Shown piece after piece: positions 49,936-61,509 of a stretch of DNA of 64,000 nucleotides. The first letter of the stretch is position 1. Each line of letters begins with the position of its first letter. Source of the DNA: Epiperipatus broadwayi (Eukaryota > Onychophora > Udeonychophora > Euonychophora > Peripatidae). Both the position numbers and the translations under genes were made by a program. The notes beneath the pieces were generated by a model, which did not search any database, was not told the origin of the DNA, and saw only the letters and a list, made by a program, of their open reading frames with translations. The stretch is taken from the NCBI GenBank assembly GCA_028023455.1, contig JAQFVV010012418.1, forward strand, positions 7,249,244 through 7,313,243, in the 5' to 3' direction.

Positions 49936-52900
49936 ATAAATTTAACCAAAACTGAATATTTTCCATTAGTAGTAACAGGCATAATTTTTTTTATTAAATT
50001 TTGAAAATAAAACTATATATTCTACATTGTACCTTTCTTTTTATCACAACTACCATATAAGTATTTAAAACAATAAAAAGCTCATTAGATATTTGTTTTT
50101 CATTATGTATAGAAATTACATAGAAAAATTAATTCTTATAAACTCATAATTGAGTATTATGAAAATGTAAAAATTGAAATTCAAGACTTTTATAATACAC
50201 TAAGCATGTTTTCAAGAAGACCACTGTCAGAATAATAATGCTACATTTATTTGGCAGTTGAAAATTATGCCTATATATAGATGTAATTTATTATGTGAAT
50301 GAGGCTTAATATGTAAATGCAACATTTAAATGTTCTATTTTTTCGACAATGAAATATTTGAATTTTTTCTGTTGATTGCATTTGGACACTTTGCAATTAT
50401 CCAAGCCTCTTTATATTTTTTTTTCTATCGTCTATTTCAGCATAAATCATTCTCACATTAGTGGAACTGAAAGTATGGTCCATAGAAAGCCTATGATTGA
50501 GGAAAATTGATTTATATTTATTATTCTGTTGTGCTCTGATGTATAACTATGCATACTGGGTAGTCTTGCAGATCTATTTATTCAAGATTCACTTAATAAA
50601 CAGAACTACAAGATGGGGTAGTGTATGTTATTTTGTAAACAGCTTAAAGGGTGAATAAATCTATGAGTATCACCGACCATACATACTTATACAATATAGC
50701 TGCTTATATATGTATATATTTAGAACTCAAAGAAATAGAATAATTAGAGATAAAATAAATGATAAGCATTACCAGATTGGAAAGTGATTAATTAAAAGAT
50801 GGAGAACAATTATAATTAGTTATTTTCTAGAATATTCCACATTATGGGAAAATATATTAAAACATGGAGATAAGAAAAATCGATGTCTTTTTACACACAC
50901 TCGCATCATGAAAGCAGCTTTAAGTATAAATGAATTTATTTTTCTCAATAAATAATTATTTAACACCATAATTTTTTAATTCATTAATAAAACTAGTGAA
51001 AGATTTTATGTGAAAAAATTTTAACCATAAAAAGTTTGAAGTTCACTGAGTGTTTTGGTATTTGAAATAAATTTATTCAAACCCAAGTAATTGAAATCAA
51101 CTTTCATAATTTAATAATATTTTCACATGTTATTTTATTTCTCTACTAGCTAAATATTATATTAAGCAGTGACTACCTAATTGTTCTATCTTAAGATCAT
51201 TTTTACTTATTTTTTATTTATGTATATCAAATTTCAAAGAAATATTTATTTTAAGTTATGCATATTTATGTATTACAGGAAAAATATATTTACATAAAAT
51301 GTCATTCTTCCCTAATATATATTTTAATTGTAATAATAAAACAAGTTTAATTATTAAAAAATATTTATTAAACATAGGACTAATTATATAAGATTATTGT
51401 GAGGCTACATAACTATATAGAAGTTCAACAAAATAATGAGAACACATAATATTTCTATTAATATTTAAACAAGAACTGTAATCATTAAAGATAGGAGAGT
51501 AAAACTTACTTGAACTGACAATAGCTATGAATATGAAGTCTAGGAACTTCGAAAGTGCTTATGTTCTTTATGCTAACTTCGAAGGCACTTAGCACAGATA
51601 AACATGTCATTTTTACAAAATTAAACTTCTCTAACAAGCGTGTAAGGGCAGAATTATTAATAAGAAAATCAATAAAAGCAGAAAGATTGTAGTTAAAAAA
51701 AATCTCACATATTTAATTGATTATTACAGTGTTTATCAAGCCAATACTGTGAGGTTTACAAGTAACAAATTTATAAATAAATAGGCATTATTGGGCTTTT
51801 TGTTTTTGATGTAAAAAATACAATGCAGGAAGGCTGGTTTCATCAATACAATAACTAAGCAGTAAAGTATTATTGTATAATTTTTTCCACTATTTGTATG
51901 CACTAATAATTATATATTAAAAGTGTCCAGAAAAATTAAGCTTCTTTGCATAGATAAAAAATCTCATTTTTAAAATAATTTTTTATTAAGAACATTAACA
52001 ACTTACTAATTGTTTAACAACAGCATATAGTGATCATCAATATTTAAATCATGATTGAAGAGGTCATGAAGTTTCTCCCACATGTAAAATGTTACAGAAT
52101 TCTTTTGATTTTAATACTTAAAGTTGATTGTCTGTCTACATACCCAGGGATTCTGAACTCAAGAAATAGCATGATAAAGATTCAATGATAAGATAATTGT
52201 TGAAAATTAGTATAGCCCAAGTCATGGTAGCACCTTATTGAAGAGTTAATCCTAGTGATAGTGTTGTGCATTTCCAGTCTGCTTGGTAAAAAGAGAAATT
52301 AAGTGTACACTAATAAATAAATTTTGTTCAACCAAAATATTTAATTCACTTGAGCTGTATTGTGCCAAAACCAAGCAGTAATATGACTAAGGGGATTAAA
52401 AATCATACGGATATAAATGATGACAGCCCCTTAATAATATTTTACAGTTGATTAGAATAAGATTTAAGTAGTAGTTTTTTTAATAATTCTGAAAAAAAGA
52501 AAGTTTAAGACAAGTGAAAATAATGATCTATTTAGTCATGTGACATTCTACTATGTAGTTATATAATATATCTATAAATTATCATGTCTGCATTGTCATA
52601 TATATACATTTCAAGTCAGTGGCTTTAAAATAAATGCTTAACCATATATGTTCTATTTATGATTCTCATAATATATTGTTTAATGTTAACTAAAGAGGGC
52701 AGTTAATTGTTGAGATTTTTAGCAGTTCTCTTTCACTGTAGCCATTACCCCTAAGAGTATATAATCTTGAAATGTTAAATGTTTAATTGGTTTTGAATTT
52801 TTAAAAGTTTAGATGAGTTCAAAAGTTTTTGTCACAGGTTATAAATCTGATAATTAGAAAACCTTCATGGAATTTATGTAGATAAGGAAACAAAGTAGGT

Positions 52901-53420
52901 ATTCTTATTTCTTGTTGTGTGATGAAATACTATTTTGTCAGATATTCTCAATATTATGTCTATTTGTGTATATGAAACACAATCAAGTCAATGGCTTATG
53001 CACTAGCTAATCAAAATGTGGATAGTGTGGTTTTTATAATATTCTTTTTTATTTTTGGATAATAGTAGTTTGATGGTACAGTCATTTTCTATTTCCAGAA
53101 ATAAAAAAGAATAATATAAAAAATAAATAAAGGTAAGTTATGCAATAACTATTGTTGACACAACAATCATAATCTGCAAGAACATCCTTGCATATCATAT
53201 ACTGTTGTTTATTTGACATATTCCATGCTATCTTTTTTTAACTTTTTGTACATGTCTTTCTGAAAGACTTTGGCACCTTGCCTGATTGTAATCCTCCAAC
53301 ACATTTTATTCTTATTCATATCCTCTTAATTAAAGCAATTACATTTCAACTTTTTAGAATGATTTAAAGATAATACTTATATTGCAAACAGATCTTACTT
53401 TTCCCTGAAAACTACATTCA
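49936..53420. other. AT-rich DNA, no gene seen
   Basis: The largest blank stretch of the window. No ORF, RNA gene or repeat of note was recognised. Confidence 0.4.
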
Positions 53421-53422
53421 AT

Positions 53423-53553
53423 TCACTTTTAAATGTCTTGCATTGGTGGTCGAGAGGTCAGCGCGACTGCCTTGCACTAGCAGGCAGTTGCCCAGGTTGC
53501 GGGTTCGCGTCCCGGCCGATGCTATGACATTAAAAAAAAAATCACTTTTAAAT
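53423..53553 (+). mobile_element. tRNA-derived SINE copy 3, best preserved
   Basis: Element 53435-53541 between a perfect 12-bp target duplication TCACTTTTAAAT (53423 and 53542). The tRNA-like part 53440-53522 has acceptor stem GCATTGG/CCGATGC (seven pairs, one G-U), D stem GTCG/CGAC, an extended anticodon-region hairpin ACTGCC/GGCAGT and a B box GGGTTCGCGTCCC. It ends TATGACATT plus As. The intact acceptor, D stem and boxes with a fresh duplication indicate recent activity. Confidence 0.85.
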
Positions 53554-53559
53554 ACTTTT

Positions 53560-54057
53560 TTTAGAAGAAATCTGTTCCTAATAATTCATTGAACATACTT
53601 ATTGGCATTATAGTTAGGCCAACATATTTTAAAAAATATTTTAGAGTAACTTTAAATGATTTTTTTCAATGTCTTATGTTACACCAATAAAAAGTCCATG
53701 TTTCATTGGCAATTCTAAATACCCATAAGTCAGCAGAAGTATTTACATTACTATGTTGACCACAACAAGACATAGGAGTCTGTGTTGCATGCCATTATCT
53801 GAAGTTTAAATTTGAAACTAAAAAAGCTACTAAGATTCACCAAGCTGCATTTAATGATTAAATCTAAAAACCTTTAAAAGTTTTTTTTTTCTAATTTTAT
53901 CTGATAAAGCCTCTGAGTGTTTTTTGCACATTAATTATGAATGTATCTTTTAAACATTGAAAATACTAGAAGATATCGTAGAATTGGCAAGAGCAGAACA
54001 ATCACGAGTATACTGTAAATCTAGAAGCCCCCCCAATTTTTTTATTTTATTTTACTT
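53560..54057. other. AT-rich DNA, no gene seen
   Basis: Nothing recognised. Confidence 0.4.
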
Positions 54058-54101
54058 TGCACTGAGTGGAACTACTGTATGGAGAGTTTTGCCGGTTTTA
54101 T
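54058..54101 (+). repeat. Family A fragment
   Basis: GCACTGAGTGGAACTACTGT followed by ATGGAGAGTTTTGCC matches the end of the family A unit at 1389-1436. Confidence 0.6.
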
Positions 54102-54189
54102 ATCACATTCTATTAATTGCTTCATAAAATTACTTTAAAATAATTTTAAAAAACAGTGTATATAATATTTAAATATAAGTATAGTATAT

Positions 54190-54510
54190 ATACTTAAGCT
54201 AGACGTAATTAGAGAGGATTTGAACCCAGACTTTCAAGCTCTCTTCAGTCATTCATTCTATTTTATATAAACGATACACATGACCACCTACATGAGAAAA
54301 AGATAAATGATTTCCAATATAGTATTTCGTGATGAACCAACACTTATCAGTTGGTCTGGATCAACTGATGAGTTCAGCACGTTGGAGATCATTTATCTTT
54401 TTCACATGTATGTGATCATGTGTATCGATTGTAAAAGATAAAAGGTGGAGAGGATGACTCAAGGAAGCTTAAAAGTCTGAGTTCAAATCTCTTCTAATTA
54501 AAAAACAATT
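54190..54510. mobile_element. Palindromic repeat family E with hammerhead
   Basis: Arms 54206-54340 and 54360-54500 are inverted, outward segments including GGATTTGAACCCAGACTTT and its complement near 54475. The centre contains a hammerhead on the minus strand (54314-54354). A second, shorter palindromic copy lies at 63790-63905. The GGTTCAAATCC segment in the arms also matches a tRNA B box. Confidence 0.6.
54314..54354 (-). ncRNA. Hammerhead ribozyme E
   Basis: Minus strand: stem I CCAA (54354-54351), core CTGATAA (G8 to A), stem II GTG ... CAC, GAAA (54328-54325), stem III AT-ACT-AT, A17, stem I partner TTGG (54317-54314). Every helix closes; the only core lesion is G8. The plus-strand arm has CTGATGA at 54365 but lost the GAAA side. 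Confidence 0.55.
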
Positions 54511-55310
54511 TCGTAAATATTAGAAACAAATTTGGACTACTAACTCCTATTTATAAGCATGGTTGATTTCGAACTGCTTCAAATTTTTCAGCATCAATGG
54601 AAAGGGAGCAATCATTTAATTTCAAAAGATATCGCAAAACTTTTCAATTAATTGAATCAATATTTTTTTTTTTTGCATTTTTCTGACAACAAAAAACCAT
54701 GTCTGTGTGAATGGAAACAACCAATTTCAATAAAATCCTTAAATTTTTTTTTGCTGTATTGGATAATATTTTTCATATATATTGCAGTCTTTTATACTTT
54801 CTTTATTTTTAAAAATTGGAGTAATAGAAGTATCCTTAACTTAAAGTCAGATTGCTCAACTGTTTAAGTTCATATATTTCTAAAAAAAATCCAATAGTTT
54901 TGAAGTCAACGCATCACCATTACATTTTAAAACTTTTTCAGGGATCGTATCACATATGAAATCGTTCCATTTTTAAAATTATAAAGATTTTTTAACTCTA
55001 TTAATCTGAATGTTTGTGCAAATCTAAATGATCTGTTAATATAGATATATTATTGTATCATTATTCAGAAGGCAATAAAAATTCCCCGTATTAGTTTAAA
55101 ATATCACTTCTATTTTATAAAAATGTTGAAATCGCTGATTTAATATAATCATGATATTGTTTTAAATGTCTGCATATTATTTTATATGCATAAAAAATGT
55201 AAAAAGATTATGATCAACAAATGGTAGTATTTCCTATTTACTACATAATAATTAGATAATTCGTAAGCAAATTTAACATATTTATTAAATAAATAATTTG
55301 GTAAGACAGT
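54511..55310. other. AT-rich DNA, no gene seen
   Basis: Nothing recognised. Confidence 0.4.
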
Positions 55311-55315
55311 TAGTT

Positions 55316-55575
55316 CATCATCATCACTACCATTCACTGCAGTGGAAAGGTTTCTTCAAGTTCAACTCATCTTCTCTGATCTTTAACCTCTCTTCTTCGC
55401 ATCACTGTAGCACTCTTTCTTATATCAGACCACAAGTGAAATGGATGGATAAAATAAGGAAGTGTGCTGAGATGATGGAAGAAGAGAGGCTAGAGATTGA
55501 AGAAGATGGATTAAACTTGGAAAGAACTTCAACCTGCAGTGGATTGTTAATGATTGAAAATAATGATGATGATGA
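55316..55575. mobile_element. Self-inverted RTE 3' end
   Basis: The left half (55316-55430) is the RTE 3' end on the minus strand and the right half (55431-55575) the same region on the plus strand, encoding VKWMDKIRKCAEM near its start as in RPHVRWMDEIRKCAG of the intact copies. Both outer ends terminate in ATC/GAT trinucleotide tails. A head-to-head joining of two 3' ends, perhaps by twin priming or two nested insertions. Confidence 0.65.
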
Positions 55576-56100
55576 ATTAATCATTTTAGCAAATTATTTA
55601 ATAAATATGTTAAATTTGCTTACAGATCATTGGATATTTGATAAAAAATTTAAGAACAAAACCTTGCAATAATTATTCCTCAAGGCCATTGTGTTTTGTG
55701 TGTGTGTGTGTGTATTAGAATTTTAAATATTAATACTATAATAACTGATGTAGCTATATTTGCTGATAACAAAATTGCCACTATATTTTCATTAGAATTA
55801 AAAAAAAAATTGAAAAATAAATAAATCTGGAACATGTATTTAATTGTAATGAAACAGAATTGTGAATGATTGAATAGATGCAACACAATATTGTAAATGT
55901 ATATGCAAATGTACTTTTTCATTTTATTATAAATAACATTATTAATTTAAAAAAATGTTCTTTATATTATAATTTTAATTTATATACACATACTATTATT
56001 AATAACAGTATTAATTTTAAAAAATGTTCTTTATATTATAATCTTAATTTATATACATATACTATACATATATAAAGCACCTGTTATATATATACATATC
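55576..56100. repeat. AT-rich DNA with a 75-bp tandem duplication
   Basis: A unit with ATGTTCTTTATATTATAAT occurs at about 55955 and 56025 (period about 75). A GT microsatellite lies at 55697-55714. No gene. Confidence 0.6.
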
Positions 56101-56371
56101 TGCCATATTATTATTACTATTTGTGGGATATTCCGTGTAGTTAAAAAAGCTAAATGCTGACATTTCAGTACAATATCAAGTATCTTTCTCAGAGTATTCT
56201 CTTTCTCAAATTATAATAAGAATGCACATGAGATTTAAAATCGTTTTTATTGTTTTCTTTCTCCTCATATATTGGTTGAGAAGTTTTAAAATTTATTTTC
56301 TCTTCCAATAGCTTCTTCCAAATGTTGTTAATCTTCTTTAATTCACATCTTTCATTTATGCTCTTGGGCCT
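56101..56371 (-). mobile_element. Penelope-like element 3' fragment, copy 1
   Basis: Same sequence as 57741-58030: terminal segment with ATTATTATTACTATTTGTGGG, a hammerhead (56152-56199) and the last part of the PLE coding region to GGGCC at 56371. It ends abruptly there at a TA-repeat, so it is 5'-truncated. Confidence 0.65.
56152..56199 (-). ncRNA. PLE hammerhead ribozyme D1
   Basis: Minus strand: GAATACT, core CTGAGAA (two changes), stem II GATAC ... GTAC, intact GAAA, TG, TC, stem I partner AGCATTTA. The 3' half is the better-preserved version and shows the ancestral GAAATGTC. Confidence 0.6.
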
Positions 56372-56388
56372 TTATATATATATATAAG

Positions 56389-56440
56389 CCTCTAATAGCT
56401 CTAAACAAGCTTTTTTTTTTTATATGATAAATGCTATAAC
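56389..56440. repeat. Family B fragment
   Basis: CTCTAATAGCTCTAAACAAGC followed by T-run and GATAAATGCTA matches the start of the family B unit at 10310. Confidence 0.55.
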
Positions 56441-57240
56441 TAATATTGATTTATATAGTTACAATGGCTACTGTATGTTATTAATTACAATGGCTTCCCA
56501 ACATGGTGAATACTCTAGATCTTAAGAGAATTATGTCAGTGATTATTTTGATTTTTTATTTGATTGTTTTTATTTGTTTTGAAATGAGATATTTTATTTA
56601 TCTCATGTTTGTAGTGACTATATCATTATATTTTATGATAGTTACAAAATGGCTGTCATAGTATTGATTTTTTTTATAGTTTCAATATATATATTGAGAT
56701 GGAACTTCATCATCTCAATATTTAAGGGCAAATTTAAATGTTGGCCAAGAACAAACTTAATTTCATTTTTAAGTTGTTTTTTATTAGTGTGGTATTATGT
56801 ATATATATGCATACACATTAATAGAGAAAAAAATGTTTATAATGTTGGATCAGCTTATTTAAATGTAAAAAAGTAAAAATGTGTACTTTATAGCCAAATT
56901 TGTTATCAATGTGTAAAATGTTTTTTTCCATAGTTCAGGAACAATATTGAATCTTAATTTTTTTAATCAATTCTAATCAGTTCATTATATTAATGAAAAG
57001 TTTAACAAAATCAATTTTTTTCTTCATTTAGTATTGTTCCAATTTTATGTTTGTTATCTGGAAAATTTCAGATTGATTTAATTATAAATTTGATGAATTC
57101 ATTAAATAAAAAATTGCTGGCTTATCTGGGTTAAAAAAAATGCAATCACTGGCTTACTAATTAATAAAAATTCCTAAAATTCTTGAGTGGGCTAAATAAT
57201 TAACTTTAGATCTATAAAAAGACCAGCTGAAAATTAAAAA
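56441..57240. other. AT-rich DNA, no gene seen
   Basis: Nothing recognised. Confidence 0.4.
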
Positions 57241-57740
57241 TTATTCAGTTTATTAGTTCCTGCTTTACTCATTCAGCTGATTCACACATACTCTTATGCT
57301 TTTCTAATTGGCACTCTGCATTTTGTTTTAGTCTAACTTCAACAGTAATCCTGCTATATTTTATTTGTGCCCAGCTAGATGATGAACTCAAAACTTATTC
57401 CAGTGACTTTGTTTTTCACTACATGCTGTTAAAGCATCAGAAACAAACTTCACTCTCTAGCATGAACCTGTAGCCATTGTATGTTAACCTTGCCTGCTAA
57501 CTGACCAACTTTGAGCAACTACCAACATTGAAGTGACAGTAGAAGAGATGCATTTCTCCTTGCCAATGAAGCAGTTCCATGACAAACTCCAATATTCAAC
57601 CAAGGAAATGTCTGCATATGTATGCCTTTATATACTCCATCTGTACTGAAAGTAATAGCCCTATACCTACTTCACTATGGGATTTAGGCAAAACCTTTGC
57701 TTGAACTTATTAAGTTATTACTAATAAGCCAGATATATAT
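57241..57740. other. Less AT-rich unclassified block
   Basis: Composition is clearly more balanced than its surroundings. All frames contain several stops, and no family was recognised. It may be an old transposon or pseudogene fragment. Confidence 0.4.
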
Positions 57741-57789
57741 GTCATATTATTATTACTATTTGTGGGTTATTCCATGTACTGAAAAAGCA

Positions 57790-57837
57790 AAATGCTGATG
57801 TTCCAATACAATATCAAGTACCTTCATCAGAGCATCC
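57790..57837 (-). ncRNA. PLE hammerhead ribozyme D2
   Basis: Minus strand: stem I GGATGCT (57837-57831), core CTGATGA (57830-57824), A, stem II GGTAC ... GTATT (five pairs, two G-U), GGAAC, ATC triplet, stem I partner AGCATTT (57796-57790; seven pairs). Position 15.1 is C here but A in D1 (GAAA). The consensus of D1 and D2 is a complete type-I hammerhead. The TGA stop of the PLE reading frame lies inside the CTGATGA core. Confidence 0.7.
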
Positions 57838-58105
57838 TCTTTCTCAAATCATAAGAATGCATGTGAGATTTAAAATCGTTTTTATCGTTTTCTTTCTCCT
57901 CACATTTAAATTCTATTGGTTGAGAAGTTTTAAAATCTATTTTCTCTTCCAATAGCTTCTTCCAAATGTTGTTAATCTTTTTTAATTCACACCTTTCATT
58001 TATGCTCTTGGGCCTTTTAAAAATCTCTATAGCTTCTCTTAGCAATCTCTGGTCATAGTGTTCAATTTTTGCTAAAATATTTGTTTTTTTCAAAATTGAT
58101 ATCAC
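57827..58105 (-). pseudogene. Penelope-like polyprotein C-terminus
   Basis: The last 92 codons of a PLE protein, the end of the GIY-YIG endonuclease region that nicks target DNA. The segment NILAKIEHYDQRLLREAIEI followed by KRP-SINER and an IWKKLL end matches the conserved PLE C-terminal pattern (LAK...YYKRLVREAIEI). The reverse transcriptase and the GIY-YIG catalytic part are missing through 5' truncation. The stop TGA overlaps the hammerhead core. The apparent start M is internal. Confidence 0.7.
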
Positions 58106-58176
58106 TACATGAAATAACCCGCAAATAGTAATAATAATATGACATCTTTTATCTGTGAAAATATTAGAATTAACAT

Positions 58177-60685
58177 ATCATCATCATCATCATCAACCAT
58201 TATCAATCCATTGCAGGATAAAGGTCTCTCCAAGTTTAACCCATCTCCGATCTTTAGCTTTTCTTCTCCACAACACCCCTGCACATTTTCTTATTTCATC
58301 CATCCATCTCACATGTGGTCTCTTTCTGGGTCTTTTACAATCTTTTGGAATCCAGTTTGAAATTTCAATTGTCCATATATTATCATCTCTTCTAGCAATA
58401 TGTCCAGCCCAACTCCATTTCAATCTTTTAATTTTTTCAATAAGGTCAGTAACACCTGTTTGTTGTCTTACCCATACATTGCATTTTCGATCTCTTCTTG
58501 TTAATCCCAACATATATCTCTCCATACTCCTTTGAGTGGTCTGAAGTCTCTGTATTTCTCTTCTATTAAGTGTCCAAGTCTCAGATCCATAAGTAAGAAC
58601 TGGTAAAACACATTGGTTAGAAACCATCTTTTTCAAACACATAAGTATATTTCCTTTTAGTATCAAGATATTTCTACCAAAAGCACTCCAACCAAGTTTA
58701 ATTCTATGATTAATTTCCTTCATTATGTTTCCATCTGTATTAATAATCTGACCAAGCTATTTGTAACTGTTAAATTCTTCTAATTCTTCATAATCAATCT
58801 TTATTTTCATATTTTGAGCAAATCGATTAAACATTACTTTAGTCTTTTTAACATTTATCTTTAGTCCTACTTTTCTACTTTCATCTGCTAACTCCTGCAA
58901 CATTTCCTGCAGCTCTGAAGCATTATTTGCAAAAACAACTACATCATCTGCAAAATCTAAATGACTTAAATACTCTCCATTTACTTTCACTCCTTTAGTT
59001 TCCCATTTTAATCCACAAAATACTTCTTGCAGCACTGCTGTAAAGAGTTTTGGAGATATGGAATCACCTTGTCTTACACCTTTCTCAATGTTGATTTTTT
59101 CAGTAACATTATGTAATCTAATTGTTGCTGTTGCATTTTTATAAATATTCTTTAAAATATGACAATATCCTGGATCTATACCTTGATGATCCAATGCTTT
59201 AATCACTGAAGAAATGTGTATAGAATCGAATGCCTTTTCATAATCTACAAATCCAAAACATAATGACAACTCATATTCGTTTGTCCTCTCTATGACTTCT
59301 TTCAATACCTGGATATGATCTATTGTACTAAAACCACTTTTAAATCCAGCTTGTTCTCTTGGTTGGTGGAAATCCAATGTTCTCTGTAGACGAGTTGTAA
59401 TTAGCTTAGTAAAAATTTTATATAAAACTGATAAAAGGCTGATAGGTCTGTAATTTCTAATATCTTTTTTATCACCTTTTTTAAATATTAATATTATTAC
59501 TGCATTCTTCCAATCATCCGGTACATCTTTATCATTTAGACATTTGGTATATAACTTTGCTAAAATTGTTTCTATTTCTTCACCTGCTTCTTTTAATATA
59601 TCAATTATAATTCCATCATTTCCTGGAGCCTTTCCTTTCTTCATACACTTAATTGCATGTCTCACTTCTTCATTTAAAATTCTGGGCAATTCGGAAGATG
59701 TAATAGATATAGGAGGTACTTGTTCTTTATTACTATATAATTCTTGATAAAAATCTTCTACCAATTTCATGATGTCATCTCTCTTTTTAGTAATAATTCC
59801 ATCTTTTTTTCTTATTGCAGATATAAATTTCCTACCAATACCAAAATGTTGTTTAACATTTTTGAGACTTTTATTTTATTCTACAGCATTCCTTGCTATT
59901 TCACAGTTATACTTTCTTATATCATTTTCAACTCTTTTCCGTACCATTTTACAAAATTCGAGATATTCAATTCTTTTTAATACATCATTTTTGTATATCT
60001 TCATATTCCTTCTTTTCTTCATAAATTCTCTAGTCTCAGTAGAAATTTTATTAGTCAATTGCTGCTTTTTTCTACCAGCTATGTTTGTTGCAGTTTTTAA
60101 AAGTGTATCAGTTATTTTCATATTAATTTCATTCAAATCTGAATCATGTTCAAAATCTCCTAACACTTGAAACCTATTTGTAAGTTCTAATTTAAATTCA
60201 TTAGAATGTTTCAGAAGATTAGGAATATCAACTGTAAATATTGTTTTTCTTAATAATTTTTGTCTCTCTAGTTTTACATTAACACGTAACTTACACTTTA
60301 CCAATCGATGATCACTTCCTGTGTTAAATTTATTAAGAACATTACAATCTTGAAATATGTATTTTCTGTTAGTCAAAATATAATCCACTTCTGCTGTACC
60401 TTCATTTGGATGCTTCCATGTCCATTTCCTTTTAACATTTTTCTCAAAAAATGAATTCATAATATAAAGTTTTTCTTTTTCTGCAAACTCCACAAGTCTA
60501 TGTCCTCTCTCATTTCTATTACCATAACCAAAACTACCTACAGCAATTTCATCTTTCATTTGTCTACCAATTCTAGCATTAAAGTCTCCCATAACAATTT
60601 TAAAATGTTGTTTACTCTGATCAAAAGCCTTTTGTACATCCATATAAAAATCTTCTACTACTTCATCACTATGAGAACTTGTTGG
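58177..60685 (-). mobile_element. RTE-clade LINE, young 5'-truncated copy
   Basis: Same family as 25425-28715, about 2.5 kb, ending in an ATGATGATG-type tail. The 5' end is cut within the endonuclease at 60685 (after a GTTGG shared with the other copy). Clear target duplications were not found. Only two in-frame stops separate it from an open reading frame over its whole length. Confidence 0.85.
58193..60685 (-). pseudogene. RTE ORF: partial endonuclease, full RT, two stops
   Basis: Endonuclease C-terminal half with GDFNARIG, GNRNERGHRL and SDHRLV (60643-about 60290), then a helical linker, RT with GKAPGNDG, KKGDKKDIRNYRPISLL, FVDYEKAFDS, KGVRQGDSISP and the catalytic FADDVV (about 59650-58880), and a C-terminal region with GSETWTLNRR and WAGHIARRDD. 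Breaks: Glu to TAA at about 59877, and Tyr to TAG near 58757 after FNSYK. Frames are otherwise continuous and RT catalytic residues are present. It is N-terminally truncated by the insertion. Confidence 0.85.
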
Positions 60686-60689
60686 TATA

Positions 60690-61505
60690 TTTTTATCAAT
60701 TTTATAATTTTCAAAAATATATTTTATGTATTATTATACTGTTTTAGTATTATTATTAGTAATGTTTTTATTTAAAATCCTATTATAGTTGACAGTTGAG
60801 TGTTAATTTTAATAGGCTAAATTAGCCATTTTCTGAAGTTTTTTTTTTTAAAAAAAAGAAAATTATTCAAAAGAATTTAAGGAAAGTTTTTTTCTTCTCC
60901 TTCACTTTTGCAATGGTCAATTTTGATTACTTTAATAAGAATTTTAAAGAAAGCAATACTAAATTTAAAAATGTGATCAGGGATCATAAAGTGGTCAAAA
61001 TCTATCCCTGTGTGTCGAAATAACATTATTGGGGGTTGTTCTGGGCTCGGAAGTCGTCGATGGGAAAATTGATTAAAAAAAAATCACAATTTATATATAT
61101 ATGTTTTTGAATATTCTTTCAATGAATTTAATACTAGTTTGTTTACTGGCAAAAATTACACATCTCACCACTGCATATTCAGTATAGCTACCTGTCTATG
61201 AAGAAAATGGCTACAGATCGAGTCGCACAGGGCAAGTAAAAATTGCCAAGCCCATGCTCTGGTTACACAAAAACTTAGCTTATGTCATAGTATATGTCAA
61301 GCATTTGCAGTGACCTGACATTATTAGTATCTCTATAACCATTTTTATCCCACTATTCATTTAATATTTCATGTAATTACAGTGTGTGTGTATATATATA
61401 TGTTGATATGAATATTTTCATGGGTTGCATATATAAAAGACAATCCCATCTATTAAATCATACATTAAAAACTCTTTTCATTTTATTTCTGTTTTAAAAA
61501 AATTA
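60690..61505. other. AT-rich DNA with a CpG-bearing patch
   Basis: 60960-61080 and 61195-61260 are GC-richer and contain CpGs (for example GGAAGTCGTCGATGGG). No ORF, RNA gene or element was recognised there. Confidence 0.4.
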
Positions 61506-61509
61506 AAAA

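Larger units (their letters stand above)
57741..58142 (-). mobile_element. Penelope-like element 3' fragment, copy 2
   Basis: A 402-bp fragment bounded by inverted repeats (about 57741-57777 and 58103-58140, the ATTATTATTACTATTTG segment and complement). It contains the C-terminal coding end of a PLE and a hammerhead between the coding end and the left terminal repeat. Severe 5' truncation with an inverted terminal piece is characteristic of PLE insertions. Confidence 0.75.

Noticed and set aside
54208-54252. Hammerhead in the arm of family E (CTGAAGAGAGCTTGAAAGTC)
   Set aside because: Order of CTGAAGA, GAAA and GTC is right, but stem II has no loop and stem I does not pair. It looks like a collapsed family B-like motif or a tRNA-like B-box region.
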